Shown here one piece after another: positions 1 to 7,406 of a DNA stretch of 26,475 nt. The translations under genes and the position numbers were made by a program. How positions within the stretch are numbered: the stretch's first letter is position 1; every line of letters begins with the position of its first letter. The stretch spans positions 1-26,475 of the IMG/VR virus record IMGVR_UViG_3300032085_000588; one strand, written 5' to 3'. A model generated the notes under the pieces. It was given only the letters and a program-made list of their open reading frames with translations. It searched no databases and was not told the origin of the DNA. The stretch is from a virus.

Positions 1-467
1 AACAACACTGATTTAGTATACATCTTATTGTCTTTAGATCTTGTGCCATCCAAGTATTTAGTCAGATACTTTATACGTTTGTTTATTGCAGGTACTTCGA
101 CCACAGTTTCAAACTCTTTTTCTAAACCTAGTATACGTATAAGTCTTGCGTAAGCATCTTTATGTCTTACCTCAGACTCAGCAAACGTCATACCAACATC
201 ACCGATCTCAGTGATAGGCATACGCTTATACATATCAGCCCAAAAAGTTTTAACGCTTACCTCGATCTGAGCTATCGATAACATAGTCTTCTTAATTATA
301 TCTCTTTCTTTTTCGTCGATATTAACTTTGAAGTCTTGAATGTCATCAGTAAAATTAAACTCAGTGTCTATCCAGTAAGAGTGTCGAATAGCATCTTTAT
401 AATCTAATAACTGCGGGTATTCATAAGGTAATATGTTAACTCTCTTTCTAAATATATCACTCTTCAT
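1..467 (-). CDS. nrdB: Ribonucleotide reductase class I beta subunit (partial, 3' end outside window)
   Basis: Translation of the minus strand from the ATG at 467 gives 155 residues before the window edge. It has the start of a class I ribonucleotide reductase small subunit, the di-iron protein that generates the radical used by the alpha subunit to make deoxynucleotides. Visible iron-ligand candidates are Glu69 (in SIAQIEV), Glu99 and His102 (in FAESEVRHKDAY, the ExxH pattern). A typical beta subunit is 320-390 aa, so more than half, including the second ExxH motif, lies to the left. Its first bases overlap the end of the upstream 53-aa gene by 11 nt, so the two are translated from one message. 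It supplies dNTPs for phage replication together with the MazG-like and thymidylate synthase-like genes upstream. The alpha subunit is not in the window. Confidence 0.9.
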   Translation of the reverse strand, partial: MKSDIFRKRVNILPYEYPQLLDYKDAIRHSYWIDTEFNFTDDIQDFKVNIDEKERDIIKKTMLSIAQIEVSVKTFWADMYKRMPITEIGDVGMTFAESEVRHKDAYARLIRILGLEKEFETVVEVPAINKRIKYLTKYLDGTRSKDNKMYTKSVL

Positions 468-618
468 TTTCAACTTCTCTTTGTATAGTTAAACAAACAT
501 CTACAAACGGTATATATATAACGTGGTTTTCTAATCCATTACCTGTATCAGGATAACTTCTAAAACCTAGTAGCACACCTGGGTAAAACCCTAAACTTAA
601 TTCCCAATCAACTATCAT
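457..618 (-). CDS. Small conserved-looking protein next to nrdB (53 aa)
   Basis: An ATG at 618 opens a 53-aa frame, beginning MIVDWELSLGFYPGVLLGFR and ending REVENEE, that overlaps both neighbours: 11 nt with the end of the endonuclease I gene upstream and 11 nt with the nrdB start downstream. The tight coupling on both sides and the lack of any other gene in this stretch support it being real. The middle (HVIYIPFVDVCLTIQ) is hydrophobic but too short for a confident membrane helix. I do not recognise a named family. Its place suggests a link to nucleotide metabolism, but that is position only. Confidence 0.65.
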   Translation of the reverse strand: MIVDWELSLGFYPGVLLGFRSYPDTGNGLENHVIYIPFVDVCLTIQREVENEE

Positions 619-1078
619 TTGCTTTTCTTTTTTCTAAGATTAATTCAATAACTTTATCGCACTCTTTTTGATTTTGTGGCTTATATAAAGTTACATTAGG
701 AAATTGATTCATAACTAATCTCTTAAATAATTTCCACCTCATAGGGAAACTTTCATTAGCTCTACCTTTTGTCTCTATTATAAAGTCATTACCTATAAAA
801 TCAGGTGTATACTTAATTGGTAGTATACGTTTACAACCTCTGTTTACCATTTCACCTTTACCGTTTGACTGTCGTTCATATACTTCATTGTCAAAGTAAA
901 AGCCATCTAGTAAAACAAATGTTTCTCCTTCATATTTAGATTTAATCTTATTATCTTTAAGTGCTTTATACATATATTTTTCAAGCCCAGAGGCGAAGGT
1001 GATACCATCGTGTACCACCTTCTTAGCTCTAACTGGACCTTTCTTTTTCTTAATAATCCGAGTCCGGCGTGTTGTCAT
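608..1078 (-). CDS. T7 endonuclease I-like Holliday junction resolvase
   Basis: A 156-aa protein with the PD-(D/E)xK arrangement of phage T7 endonuclease I (gp3): SGLE with Glu33, YTPDF with Asp93, and ETKG with Glu102 and Lys104. T7 gp3 shows the same order (SGLE, YTPDF, VETKG) and similar length (149 aa). That family cleaves branched DNA such as Holliday junctions and, in T7, also degrades host DNA and resolves replication and packaging intermediates. The N-terminus is very basic (RRTRIIKKKK), suiting DNA contact. There is an insertion of about 25 residues between SGLE and TPDF relative to T7. It overlaps the upstream gene by 29 nt and the downstream 53-aa gene by 11 nt, so it belongs to the leftward replication/recombination operon. 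Confidence 0.85.
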   Translation of the reverse strand: MTTRRTRIIKKKKGPVRAKKVVHDGITFASGLEKYMYKALKDNKIKSKYEGETFVLLDGFYFDNEVYERQSNGKGEMVNRGCKRILPIKYTPDFIGNDFIIETKGRANESFPMRWKLFKRLVMNQFPNVTLYKPQNQKECDKVIELILEKRKANDS

Positions 1079-1391
1079 AATGTTCTCCGCTGTTACCGTT
1101 GCGCATTATAATATTCATACGTTGCTCTTCCATTTTATCTATCATCTCTTCACGTGCTGTTTGAATATACAATATCGCATCCATTAATTCCTCTTGTATG
1201 TCGTTTAAATAACCTAACAAGTCTTTATGTTTACCTCTACGTTCGTCGTCTAGTGTACGGCCATATTTTTCGTAACCAACATCTGATCTACGTAAAAACT
1301 TGTCGCAAACGTTTTCAACTACAGGATCTCTAAACTTCATAGTTCTAGTTGATACTCCGTTTTTCGCATCCATTACCTCTCTACTACTCAT
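1050..1391 (-). CDS. Hypothetical protein with MazG-like helical motif
   Basis: A 113-aa acidic helical protein. The central part, with SDVGYEKYGRTL followed by LLGYLNDIQEELMDAILYIQ, has the EExxDA pattern seen in small phage proteins distantly related to all-alpha NTP pyrophosphohydrolases (MazG/dATP-dGTP type). The complete set of metal-binding residues is not evident, so activity is uncertain. Met18 (position 1340) is an alternative start, since the recognisable part begins there (MKFRDPVVENV). It lies directly after the MazG-fusion gene, one base from its stop codon, and overlaps the resolvase gene by 29 nt. Confidence 0.65.
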   Translation of the reverse strand: MSSREVMDAKNGVSTRTMKFRDPVVENVCDKFLRRSDVGYEKYGRTLDDERRGKHKDLLGYLNDIQEELMDAILYIQTAREEMIDKMEEQRMNIIMRNGNSGEHYDNTPDSDY

Positions 1392-1392
1392 A

Positions 1393-2175
1393 TTATAATG
1401 TGTTTTTTACAAACGTTCCATTCTCCATTTTACCTGTCCGTTTCGATATAGTTTGATAAGCATTTTCTATACAGTCTTCTATATCTAATTTTTCTAGCTT
1501 AGCTAGATTTGTCAACACTACAACCATATCGCCTATAGCATCTATAATCTCTGGTTTATCTTTCTTCAATAATCCTTCAGCTAATTCACCAGCTTCTTCC
1601 ATTAACTTAACGTATTGAGTTTTAGAATCACCGTGATCATATATACCACGTTCATAAGCCCAACGTCTTATCTTAGTGAATAGATCACTGTGAGATATTT
1701 GTTTATCTATATTATTAGAATCTAAATGATCCTGAAAATTAGACATTGCTTTGTTGTATACGTAACATCTATCTTCATTGAACTGAGATGTTACTATGTT
1801 TTTCATTATCCAATCGACCAACTCTTTATCTACAACATGTCTATTGTGAGCTGTTTGTATAACCATACCTAAGTTATCCATCAATCTGCCTTTTAACTTA
1901 TTAATTGGACATGGAAAGGTTGTTGTCTGCTCTGTGATGTTTATTCTCATTGTATTATTATTAGGGTTTAACTGTTTATATAAGGTCTCGTCTACACGAT
2001 AACCGTGACTTTTCTGTAACTCTATTTCACGTTTAGATATATAGTCTATGTCTTCAGACTCCTCTAAAATAACATATTCATCAGGACCATATCCTTGTTG
2101 ATGTTCTATTCTACTAACGGGAAATTTAGTTACACCGATCTTCTTACCGGGTATGTGGTATAAATAGTATTTCAT
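1393..2175 (-). CDS. MazG-like nucleotide pyrophosphohydrolase with GIY-YIG-like N-terminal domain
   Basis: The 260-aa protein has two recognisable parts. Residues 168-250 form a MazG-type all-alpha pyrophosphohydrolase: the metal-binding pattern EExxE(12-28)ExxD is present as Glu193-Glu194, Glu197, Glu209 and Asp212/Asp216. Such enzymes hydrolyse NTPs or dNTPs to NMP and pyrophosphate; phage versions are proposed to tune alarmone or nucleotide pools during infection. Residues 3-60 resemble a GIY-YIG nuclease fold: YLYHI, then KKIGVT, Arg22 and a later Glu50/Glu52 in SKREIELQ. Residues 90-150 are a helical linker of unknown function. It overlaps the thymidylate synthase-like gene by 4 nt, so expression is coupled. 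The MazG part is secure; the GIY-YIG part is a by-eye call and may be structural rather than catalytic. Confidence 0.75.
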   Translation of the reverse strand: MKYYLYHIPGKKIGVTKFPVSRIEHQQGYGPDEYVILEESEDIDYISKREIELQKSHGYRVDETLYKQLNPNNNTMRINITEQTTTFPCPINKLKGRLMDNLGMVIQTAHNRHVVDKELVDWIMKNIVTSQFNEDRCYVYNKAMSNFQDHLDSNNIDKQISHSDLFTKIRRWAYERGIYDHGDSKTQYVKLMEEAGELAEGLLKKDKPEIIDAIGDMVVVLTNLAKLEKLDIEDCIENAYQTISKRTGKMENGTFVKNTL

Positions 2176-2843
2176 ATCTTATCGTTATATAAATGTAAGT
2201 TATGTGCGTGATGGTAATACCAACCAATCTCTCTGTCTAACGCTTCAGCAACCATCTGCTGCAGATTAGAAAATTGATATTGATCATTACAAAAGCCATA
2301 CCAAAGATCGTTAGATCGCATATACACTGACATACATAACTTTTCATCTATGATACTAAACTGTACAGCGTAAGTACATGGTGTGTCGTGTTTATATTTA
2401 TTTATTTCTTTAGCATCATATATACTTATAGCTGCTTGCCTAGTTTTAGGATTACGTCTTAGCATTTTAACTATATGATGGAACTGATTATTTCTTCTCC
2501 ATTGCCAACCATAATTAGAATTAACCTCGCCGCTACTATCAGCCATACGTTTCCATATAGCTGGTACTTTACCATATATCTCACCTAGCTTTTTAATGTT
2601 TGCATCACCAGATAAGTACCATTGCCATTCAGCTTCTGCATAATCAAGACTCCATTTACGCTCTTTATTTGTTATCATCCTTAATGTAGGATTTTCTAAA
2701 TAAAAACCTATATTAAATAAAGCTTTAGTATTATCAAATGGTATACCATCCGTTAGTATACGATCGTGATAATACTCATAAGCTTCATTAGCATTTTCAA
2801 AGTGTGTTTTCATATTTGTCTTTATAGTATTTACAGTATTCAT
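2172..2843 (-). CDS. Thymidylate synthase family protein (dUMP/dCMP methyl- or hydroxymethyltransferase)
   Basis: A 223-aa member of the thymidylate synthase superfamily. Landmarks: EWQWYLSGD (residues 72-80), matching the ELLWFLxGDTN block with catalytic Glu72; the nucleophile Cys156 in DTPCTYAVQF; RSND (176-179), matching the phosphate-binding RSxD; and a C-terminal HHAHNLHLY like the GDAHIY block. It is shorter than bacterial ThyA (264 aa), lacking its usual C-terminal end. At the pyrimidine-discriminating position (Asn in dUMP enzymes) the alignment by eye puts Asp187, the residue found in dCMP hydroxymethylases; see findings. Met11 (position 2813) is an alternative start that reduces the 47-nt overlap with the upstream gene to 17 nt. 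It sits beside MazG and RNR genes, fitting deoxynucleotide supply or base modification. Confidence 0.8.
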   Translation of the reverse strand: MNTVNTIKTNMKTHFENANEAYEYYHDRILTDGIPFDNTKALFNIGFYLENPTLRMITNKERKWSLDYAEAEWQWYLSGDANIKKLGEIYGKVPAIWKRMADSSGEVNSNYGWQWRRNNQFHHIVKMLRRNPKTRQAAISIYDAKEINKYKHDTPCTYAVQFSIIDEKLCMSVYMRSNDLWYGFCNDQYQFSNLQQMVAEALDREIGWYYHHAHNLHLYNDKI

Positions 2844-3066
2844 ACATCTTGTTTAAAGCCTCTACTCCTTCATATGTTTTAGGGTCAACCGTAACTTTAT
2901 CGTTTATAATTATCTCAACCTTCCATTTACCAGAATTACTCCAGTCTGGAATAACACATACACCTATCTTATTATTAACACACCAAGCCCAAGCTTCATA
3001 TTGATCTTTTGTCGGGTGTAAATAAGGTGCTCTGCGTGACGGCGCTTTTTTATAACTCTTAAACAT
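2797..3066 (-). CDS. Hypothetical protein (89 aa)
   Basis: A small basic protein starting MFKSYKKAPSRRAPYL with a tryptophan-rich middle (EAWAWCVNNKIG, IPDWSNSGKWKVEI) and a lysine/tyrosine-rich C-terminus. No family recognised. Its ATG shares one base with the stop of the primase-helicase gene and its end overlaps the thymidylate synthase-like gene, so it is a member of the leftward replication operon. Strand-consistent tight packing is the main support. Confidence 0.65.
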   Translation of the reverse strand: MFKSYKKAPSRRAPYLHPTKDQYEAWAWCVNNKIGVCVIPDWSNSGKWKVEIIINDKVTVDPKTYEGVEALNKMYEYCKYYKDKYENTL

Positions 3067-4772
3067 TATTCCCAGGGTAAAGCCTCATCTTGTACCATAT
3101 CAGTAGCCAGTGGTACATAGCTACCAGACTTTGGTTCCCAGCTAAAATGAGCTTCAGCACCGTTTTCACCAAGGTTTTGAAACTTAACTTTCAATACTTT
3201 AGCTTTAACAGTTTTAGCTTCATAATCTCTGTGAACCAATAAGCCGTGGTAACTTGCATCGTACCATTCACCACCACCTTTAATGTTATACATAGTCGGT
3301 TCTTCAATCTTACCGTCTTTGTCTTTATACATCTTAGTAGGGTGAGCAACTACAATAACTAACACGTCATACTTCTTTGCAAAGACTTCGATCTTAGTTA
3401 AGTATTCCATAGTATAACGGTTAACGTCTTCTGTTTTACAGTTAACATCTCTAACCTTATTATATGGATCGATAACTAAACATTTAATACCTTTACGTTT
3501 AACTAGTTCACCGCCTTTGCTTAGAACTTCGTCAAGAGTATAACGATCCATATCTATAAAGAAATAGTTATCGTTAACATGATCAGTAACTTGTCTCCAT
3601 TTATCGCTATCAACATCAGCCTTTGTAGGCATACCTTCCCAAGTCTTACGAATTAATTTATGCGCATGTAAATAGTTAGGTTTGTTTTCAGGAGATGCAT
3701 AAGCTGTTTTCCAACCGTAGTTTTTATTATAACCTATACACATCTGATCCACAAAGTCTGACTTACCTGATGATGGTATACCTGTTACAGTTATAAACTG
3801 CGACGTGTATGTAGAAAATATCTTATCGAAGTTTTCTAAACCAACTTGATAACCAGGTTTGAAGCCATTATGTACAAAGTCTAATAACTCACCTTCAACA
3901 TCACGCAGTGTTGATACACCTTCAAGAGGAACTTGAGACGCTGCATTAATAACGTTTTGTAGTTCTTCTTTGCCGTAATGTAGAAGGTAGTCATTAGCAT
4001 CTTTAACATTACCGAAATCAACTAGATAACAAACTTCAGCACCAAGCCTTCTGATAAACTCTTGTTTAAGAGCTTGACCTGGTTCATCAGCATCAACTGC
4101 TAAGACTATTTTATTCATACCGTCTAAGTAGTCGATACAGTTATCTAGATAATCTAAGTTGTTACTGTTTAATGTTGCACCGTTAGGTACTGATATTACA
4201 TTTTTAATACCAGCTTCATGAAATGCTAACACATCCATTTCACCTTCAACGATAACACACCAATCATATCCTACAACACTGTTAATATTGTAAAATATTT
4301 TCTCAGCACCTTTATATAACTTAAAATTCTTGCGACCATCTCTATACTTAATATTAACAAGGTCCATACCCATATAATAATTAAACTGTATAGCATTTTC
4401 AAGTTTACCAGTTTGAGGCATAAACTCTTTACCTTCGCGAACATGAAGATCTTGAAGTGTTTGTTTAGATATACCTCGTTCATCAAACCATTTTGCAACT
4501 TTATCTGATACAATATAGCCCTCTGTTTCTGGTTTCACATATTCACGTGTTGATTCACCTTTACGTTTATATGTATGTAACTGAAAACTAGTGTCGCAGT
4601 TATGACAGGTACCGAGACCACGTTCCCAATCATAGGAAGCACATTTTGCTTTCCTGTTCTCAGGTTTCCTAGAAGACGAACACAGGGGACAAATCCCCTG
4701 CGTTTTACCGGCTTCCAAGCCATGTTGATTGAACTCATCAATCAAAAATCCATTGATCTCTACTGTCTCCAT
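3066..4772 (-). CDS. DNA primase-helicase (T7 gp4-like)
   Basis: A 568-aa protein with all T7 gp4 modules. Residues 28-59 form a zinc-binding primase finger (CPLC at 28-31, CHNC at 56-59, with Cys44 between). Residues 170-235 form the Toprim primase core: VEGEMD (Glu176) and AVDADEPG (Asp227, Asp229). Residues 310-550 form a RecA-like hexameric helicase: Walker A GIPSSGKS (331-338), Walker B CLVIDP (Asp435), and VVAHPTK with His477. The fork enzyme unwinds DNA and lays RNA primers, so one gene covers both roles. The C-terminus is acidic (QDEALPWE), like the polymerase-interacting tail of T7 gp4. The length matches T7 gp4 (566 aa). A 9-nt gap separates it from the SSB-like gene upstream. A DNA polymerase is not in this window. 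Confidence 0.95.
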   Translation of the reverse strand: METVEINGFLIDEFNQHGLEAGKTQGICPLCSSSRKPENRKAKCASYDWERGLGTCHNCDTSFQLHTYKRKGESTREYVKPETEGYIVSDKVAKWFDERGISKQTLQDLHVREGKEFMPQTGKLENAIQFNYYMGMDLVNIKYRDGRKNFKLYKGAEKIFYNINSVVGYDWCVIVEGEMDVLAFHEAGIKNVISVPNGATLNSNNLDYLDNCIDYLDGMNKIVLAVDADEPGQALKQEFIRRLGAEVCYLVDFGNVKDANDYLLHYGKEELQNVINAASQVPLEGVSTLRDVEGELLDFVHNGFKPGYQVGLENFDKIFSTYTSQFITVTGIPSSGKSDFVDQMCIGYNKNYGWKTAYASPENKPNYLHAHKLIRKTWEGMPTKADVDSDKWRQVTDHVNDNYFFIDMDRYTLDEVLSKGGELVKRKGIKCLVIDPYNKVRDVNCKTEDVNRYTMEYLTKIEVFAKKYDVLVIVVAHPTKMYKDKDGKIEEPTMYNIKGGGEWYDASYHGLLVHRDYEAKTVKAKVLKVKFQNLGENGAEAHFSWEPKSGSYVPLATDMVQDEALPWE

Positions 4773-4781
4773 TAATTAAGT

Positions 4782-5093
4782 TTAAAATGGTAAATCATTA
4801 TCTACTGGTGCAGGCTGCGGTGCAGCTTGCTGTGGCATATTATCACGTGGTGCTGCGTTAACGTTCTCACCGTTAGTCCACACAACCTTAACATTACCTA
4901 AGTAAGTCTTAGCTGTTTTAGCATCACGCTCTTCTTTAGTCTGATCAACACAGACTGGACCTTGATTACCAAACTGATCCGGCTCATCATTAAGAGTTAT
5001 TGTAATAGGTAAGTATTTACCTTTTTTACCATTAATGATTTTGTCTTTTGGTATCTCGTTTAAGTTGATACTTGTTTTAATAATACTCGCCAT
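4782..5093 (-). CDS. Putative single-stranded DNA-binding protein
   Basis: A 103-aa protein with a beta-rich N-terminal part (residues 1-75) and a flexible Ala/Pro/Gln-rich linker ending in the acidic tip DNDLPF. Bacterial and phage SSBs end in a very similar tip (DDDIPF), which recruits replication partners. The position directly upstream of primase-helicase and downstream of the recombination genes fits this role. The N-terminal half is too short for me to confirm an OB fold by eye, so the call rests on the tail, size and context. Confidence 0.65.
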   Translation of the reverse strand: MASIIKTSINLNEIPKDKIINGKKGKYLPITITLNDEPDQFGNQGPVCVDQTKEERDAKTAKTYLGNVKVVWTNGENVNAAPRDNMPQQAAPQPAPVDNDLPF

Positions 5094-5096
5094 AAA

Positions 5097-5288
5097 TTAT
5101 CCATTTATTAAGTTAACTAATTGTCGAACTTGTTTTACTGTAGCTCCTGTTGTTCGACGGAAATTATCGAAGCTCTTGTGGTATGGATGCAAACCATCAG
5201 TAGTATTATGATTTACATAAAAATTCTTAGTATCTGCTGTAAATTTTCTTCCTGAAATTGTACATACTTTCATTTTTCTTCTTGCCAT
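5097..5288 (-). CDS. Hypothetical basic protein (63 aa)
   Basis: A 63-aa lysine/arginine-rich protein starting MARRKMKVCTISGRKFTADT. One Cys only, so no zinc finger. It lies 3 nt from the SSB-like gene and 11 nt downstream of the nuclease gene, inside the recombination/replication operon. A nucleic acid-binding role is plausible from charge alone; no family recognised. Confidence 0.6.
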   Translation of the reverse strand: MARRKMKVCTISGRKFTADTKNFYVNHNTTDGLHPYHKSFDNFRRTTGATVKQVRQLVNLING

Positions 5289-5299
5289 GGTTTTAAAAT

Positions 5300-6031
5300 T
5301 TAAAGGGTTTGATTAATTAAATATTGGTCGTGATCAAAATCTTCTGTCTTATAGAACAAATCGTAAGCTGCACTGGCTTGTCTGACTTTTTCCTCACCGC
5401 GTTTATAAAACTCAGGTGAACAATCAAATATACCAACTTGCTTAGTCTCTTTATCTATAACAATAAAGATCATTTCATAACCGAAAAGTGTGCTGTATAT
5501 ATAAGCTTGACTATCATAGTTGTATTTAGAAGCTGACCATCTAAACTTATCTATATCAGCAGTTGTTTTAAGATCAATCACTAGCTTCTCTTCATGATTG
5601 ATAATGTCTGCTTTACCTTTCCACATATTATCGAATATCTTACCAACACGTGGCTCTTCGTAATCTACTTCAGATAAAACAGGTTTTATAAGGTCGCGAC
5701 AAACATCATTACTCATCATCGTTTCAGTCATAAGCTGTATCTTATCAACTTCGTGCTGCAACAAACAGATCTCACCGTCGGATATTTCCTTATACTTCTT
5801 CGTGTTCCTAGTTGTTGCATCTATAATTTTAAACCTGTTTAACTTATCAGGCTCTAATATAGCTGTGTGGAAATAACCACCAACTAAAAACGCTGGAGAA
5901 GACGGTCGAGGCTTATGTAAGTCTCTTGGGTTTTTAAGTAACGTAGATATATCTGAGTTACTTAGAAACTGCTTACCATAATCACCGTAATAATGCTCGT
6001 CGTTCCTTAATTTTTCGTATACTTCTTTCAT
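5300..6031 (-). CDS. PD-(D/E)xK exonuclease (RecE/exonuclease VIII-like)
   Basis: A 243-aa protein resembling the PDDEXK-like exonucleases of phage recombination modules (exodeoxyribonuclease VIII / Cas4-RecB-like). Signature pieces: FLVGGYFHTAILEP (49-61) with His55, GKADII with Asp142, VIDLKTT with Asp153 and Lys155, and NYDSQAYIYS (171-180) with Gln175 and Tyr177. These match the His, Asp, (D/E)xK and QxxxY motifs of the Cas4/RecB-like nuclease group. Such enzymes resect 5' strands of double-stranded ends to give ssDNA for a partner annealing protein; the ERF-type annealase is encoded immediately upstream (1-nt gap). Both would act in recombination-dependent replication and concatemer formation. 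Confidence 0.8.
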   Translation of the reverse strand: MKEVYEKLRNDEHYYGDYGKQFLSNSDISTLLKNPRDLHKPRPSSPAFLVGGYFHTAILEPDKLNRFKIIDATTRNTKKYKEISDGEICLLQHEVDKIQLMTETMMSNDVCRDLIKPVLSEVDYEEPRVGKIFDNMWKGKADIINHEEKLVIDLKTTADIDKFRWSASKYNYDSQAYIYSTLFGYEMIFIVIDKETKQVGIFDCSPEFYKRGEEKVRQASAAYDLFYKTEDFDHDQYLINQTL

Positions 6032-6032
6032 A

Positions 6033-6578
6033 CTATTTTACTAGTTTTTTCAACTCAGTTAGCTGTGCAGTTGACATTGTATACTTAGCTAGTATAGCCT
6101 TGATGTCTCCACCGCCACTGACAAACTCTATAGCCTTCTTCATTTGAGCATCAGTTATCTTTTTCTTATTCACCGTAGGTGTAGTGCTATGATTATTTGT
6201 AGCGTCTGCATCTTCAGTATCATCAATAAGAAATAGATTACCTAGCGCATACTTTTTACCGTAAGTAGAAGCTGCACCAAACTGCTGTGAGGTCTGCATA
6301 CCTTTTTGATTAAGGTCTACACCTACAATTGCTGTTGCTGTTATTGAATCTTTGCCATTAGAAATAGTGGCGGTGGACTGCATCATCGGTACAGGATCAA
6401 CGCTGATAATTTCTTCATCAACTTTGACGTACACATTATGCTTTGTGAGAAACGGTTTTGCCGCTTCTAGGATGTCTTCAGCTTTACGGAAATAGTATTT
6501 TCCGAAGGAATTGTATGAAGACTTTTTAGCCTTTAATTCGGTTTGAATAACCGCTAATGTTTTCGTTAATTCTGCCAT
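6033..6578 (-). CDS. ERF family single-strand annealing protein
   Basis: A 181-aa protein with hallmarks of the ERF superfamily: SFGKYYFRKAEDILEAAKPF (residues 24-43) and QFGAASTYGKKYALGNLFL (98-116) followed by acidic DDTEDAD. Phage P22 Erf and relatives bind ssDNA as rings and anneal complementary strands. A low-complexity linker (ATNNHSTTPTVNKKK) leads to a small C-terminal helical region (140-181) that may bind partners. It precedes the RecE-like nuclease gene by 1 nt, forming a two-gene recombinase. The 72-nt upstream gap is one of the larger ones in this operon and holds a promoter-like box. Confidence 0.85.
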   Translation of the reverse strand: MAELTKTLAVIQTELKAKKSSYNSFGKYYFRKAEDILEAAKPFLTKHNVYVKVDEEIISVDPVPMMQSTATISNGKDSITATAIVGVDLNQKGMQTSQQFGAASTYGKKYALGNLFLIDDTEDADATNNHSTTPTVNKKKITDAQMKKAIEFVSGGGDIKAILAKYTMSTAQLTELKKLVK

Positions 6579-6609
6579 TGGTTTTAGGTTTATCGGTACC
6601 TATATAATT

Positions 6610-6650
6610 ACACATAGATACACAAATTTAACATTTATTTTTCACTTAAG
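6610..6650 (-). promoter_or_regulatory. Candidate Bacteroidetes-type promoter before the recombination/replication operon
   Basis: In the gap upstream of the ERF gene, the minus strand carries TAAATTTG (6630-6623), an exact match to the Bacteroidetes -7 element TAnnTTTG, 44 nt before the ATG. A good -33 TTTG is not present at the expected spacing (only a CTT), so this is a half-supported promoter. Confidence 0.35.
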
Positions 6651-7406
6651 TTACAGGTAGTCAACCACTTGCGAGTAAGAAACGTTGTCTATTAACTTCT
6701 GTATTCCTTGCTTTTTTAGCTGTGAAACACGCACATAAGAACTACTACCTTTTATACCTAATATTTCAGCTATTTGTTTTGCGGAGTGCTTATCACAATC
6801 AAGACCGTAAGATAATCTTATAACTTGGTATTCTTTATGACTTACGTGTTCCATCATTAATCCTTTTAAATAAGCTAATAAAAGATCTTTGTTGTACTCT
6901 TTTGATTTATCTGGTATATCGTAAACTACATTAGTATCATCATCTTGTTTATCAATACTTAAAAACACGGAGTTGAAAAATAAAGCTACAGCTTTTTTAT
7001 CTTCACCAAAGTCTTTACGTATTTCATTTAGCTTATGTTCAGGTATACGCATTGTACCTCTGTTCATATCAATACCTCTACGTATTGCACCTCGTATACG
7101 TTTAGATAAAAAAGATTTTATAGTCTTCTCTGGATCTTCAGACTCAGTTATGTTTGACCATATGATTTTATCTACAGCTGCTATTAACCCAGCACTACCT
7201 TCTTGTATAAGATCGTTAATACTCATAACTCCTGTTGCTTGTTGAGAAGTTGGAAACTTCCTAGCTAAATTTTCTACTAAAGGTAAAAATGTAACTATTA
7301 ATTCATCTCTAGTATACTCATCCCAGAACTTACCTGGTATTCTACTTATACAGTCTTTTACATCTTCTTTGTATCTAATATAATTTTGTACATTATATTT
7401 TTTCAT
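6651..7406 (-). CDS. Sigma-70 family RNA polymerase sigma factor
   Basis: A 251-aa protein with sigma-70 layout. Residues 34-115 match region 2 (core binding and -10 recognition): LVENLARKF, then INDLIQEGSAGLIAAVDK, and FLSKRIRGAIRRGID. Residues 175-240 match region 4 with the -35 recognition helix-turn-helix: HKEYQVIRLSYGLD, then SAKQIAEILGI and SSYVRVSQLKKQGIQKL. There is no region 1.1. The protein would direct host RNA polymerase to phage promoters for a middle or late gene class. It follows the HTH gene with a 4-nt overlap, so both regulators are made from one message. The cognate promoter set is unknown; the 33-bp motif repeated among the early genes is one candidate. Confidence 0.85.
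   Translation of the reverse strand: MKKYNVQNYIRYKEDVKDCISRIPGKFWDEYTRDELIVTFLPLVENLARKFPTSQQATGVMSINDLIQEGSAGLIAAVDKIIWSNITESEDPEKTIKSFLSKRIRGAIRRGIDMNRGTMRIPEHKLNEIRKDFGEDKKAVALFFNSVFLSIDKQDDDTNVVYDIPDKSKEYNKDLLLAYLKGLMMEHVSHKEYQVIRLSYGLDCDKHSAKQIAEILGIKGSSSYVRVSQLKKQGIQKLIDNVSYSQVVDYL

Noticed and set aside
4271-4741. Two minus-strand frames (80 and 68 aa) inside primase-helicase
   Set aside because: Alternative frames within a clearly conserved protein; no independent spacing or start support.
5324-5345. TTGGTCGTGATC similarity to the TCGT part of the 33-bp motif
   Set aside because: Lies inside the nuclease gene and lacks the other half (ATATTATC) at the fixed distance.
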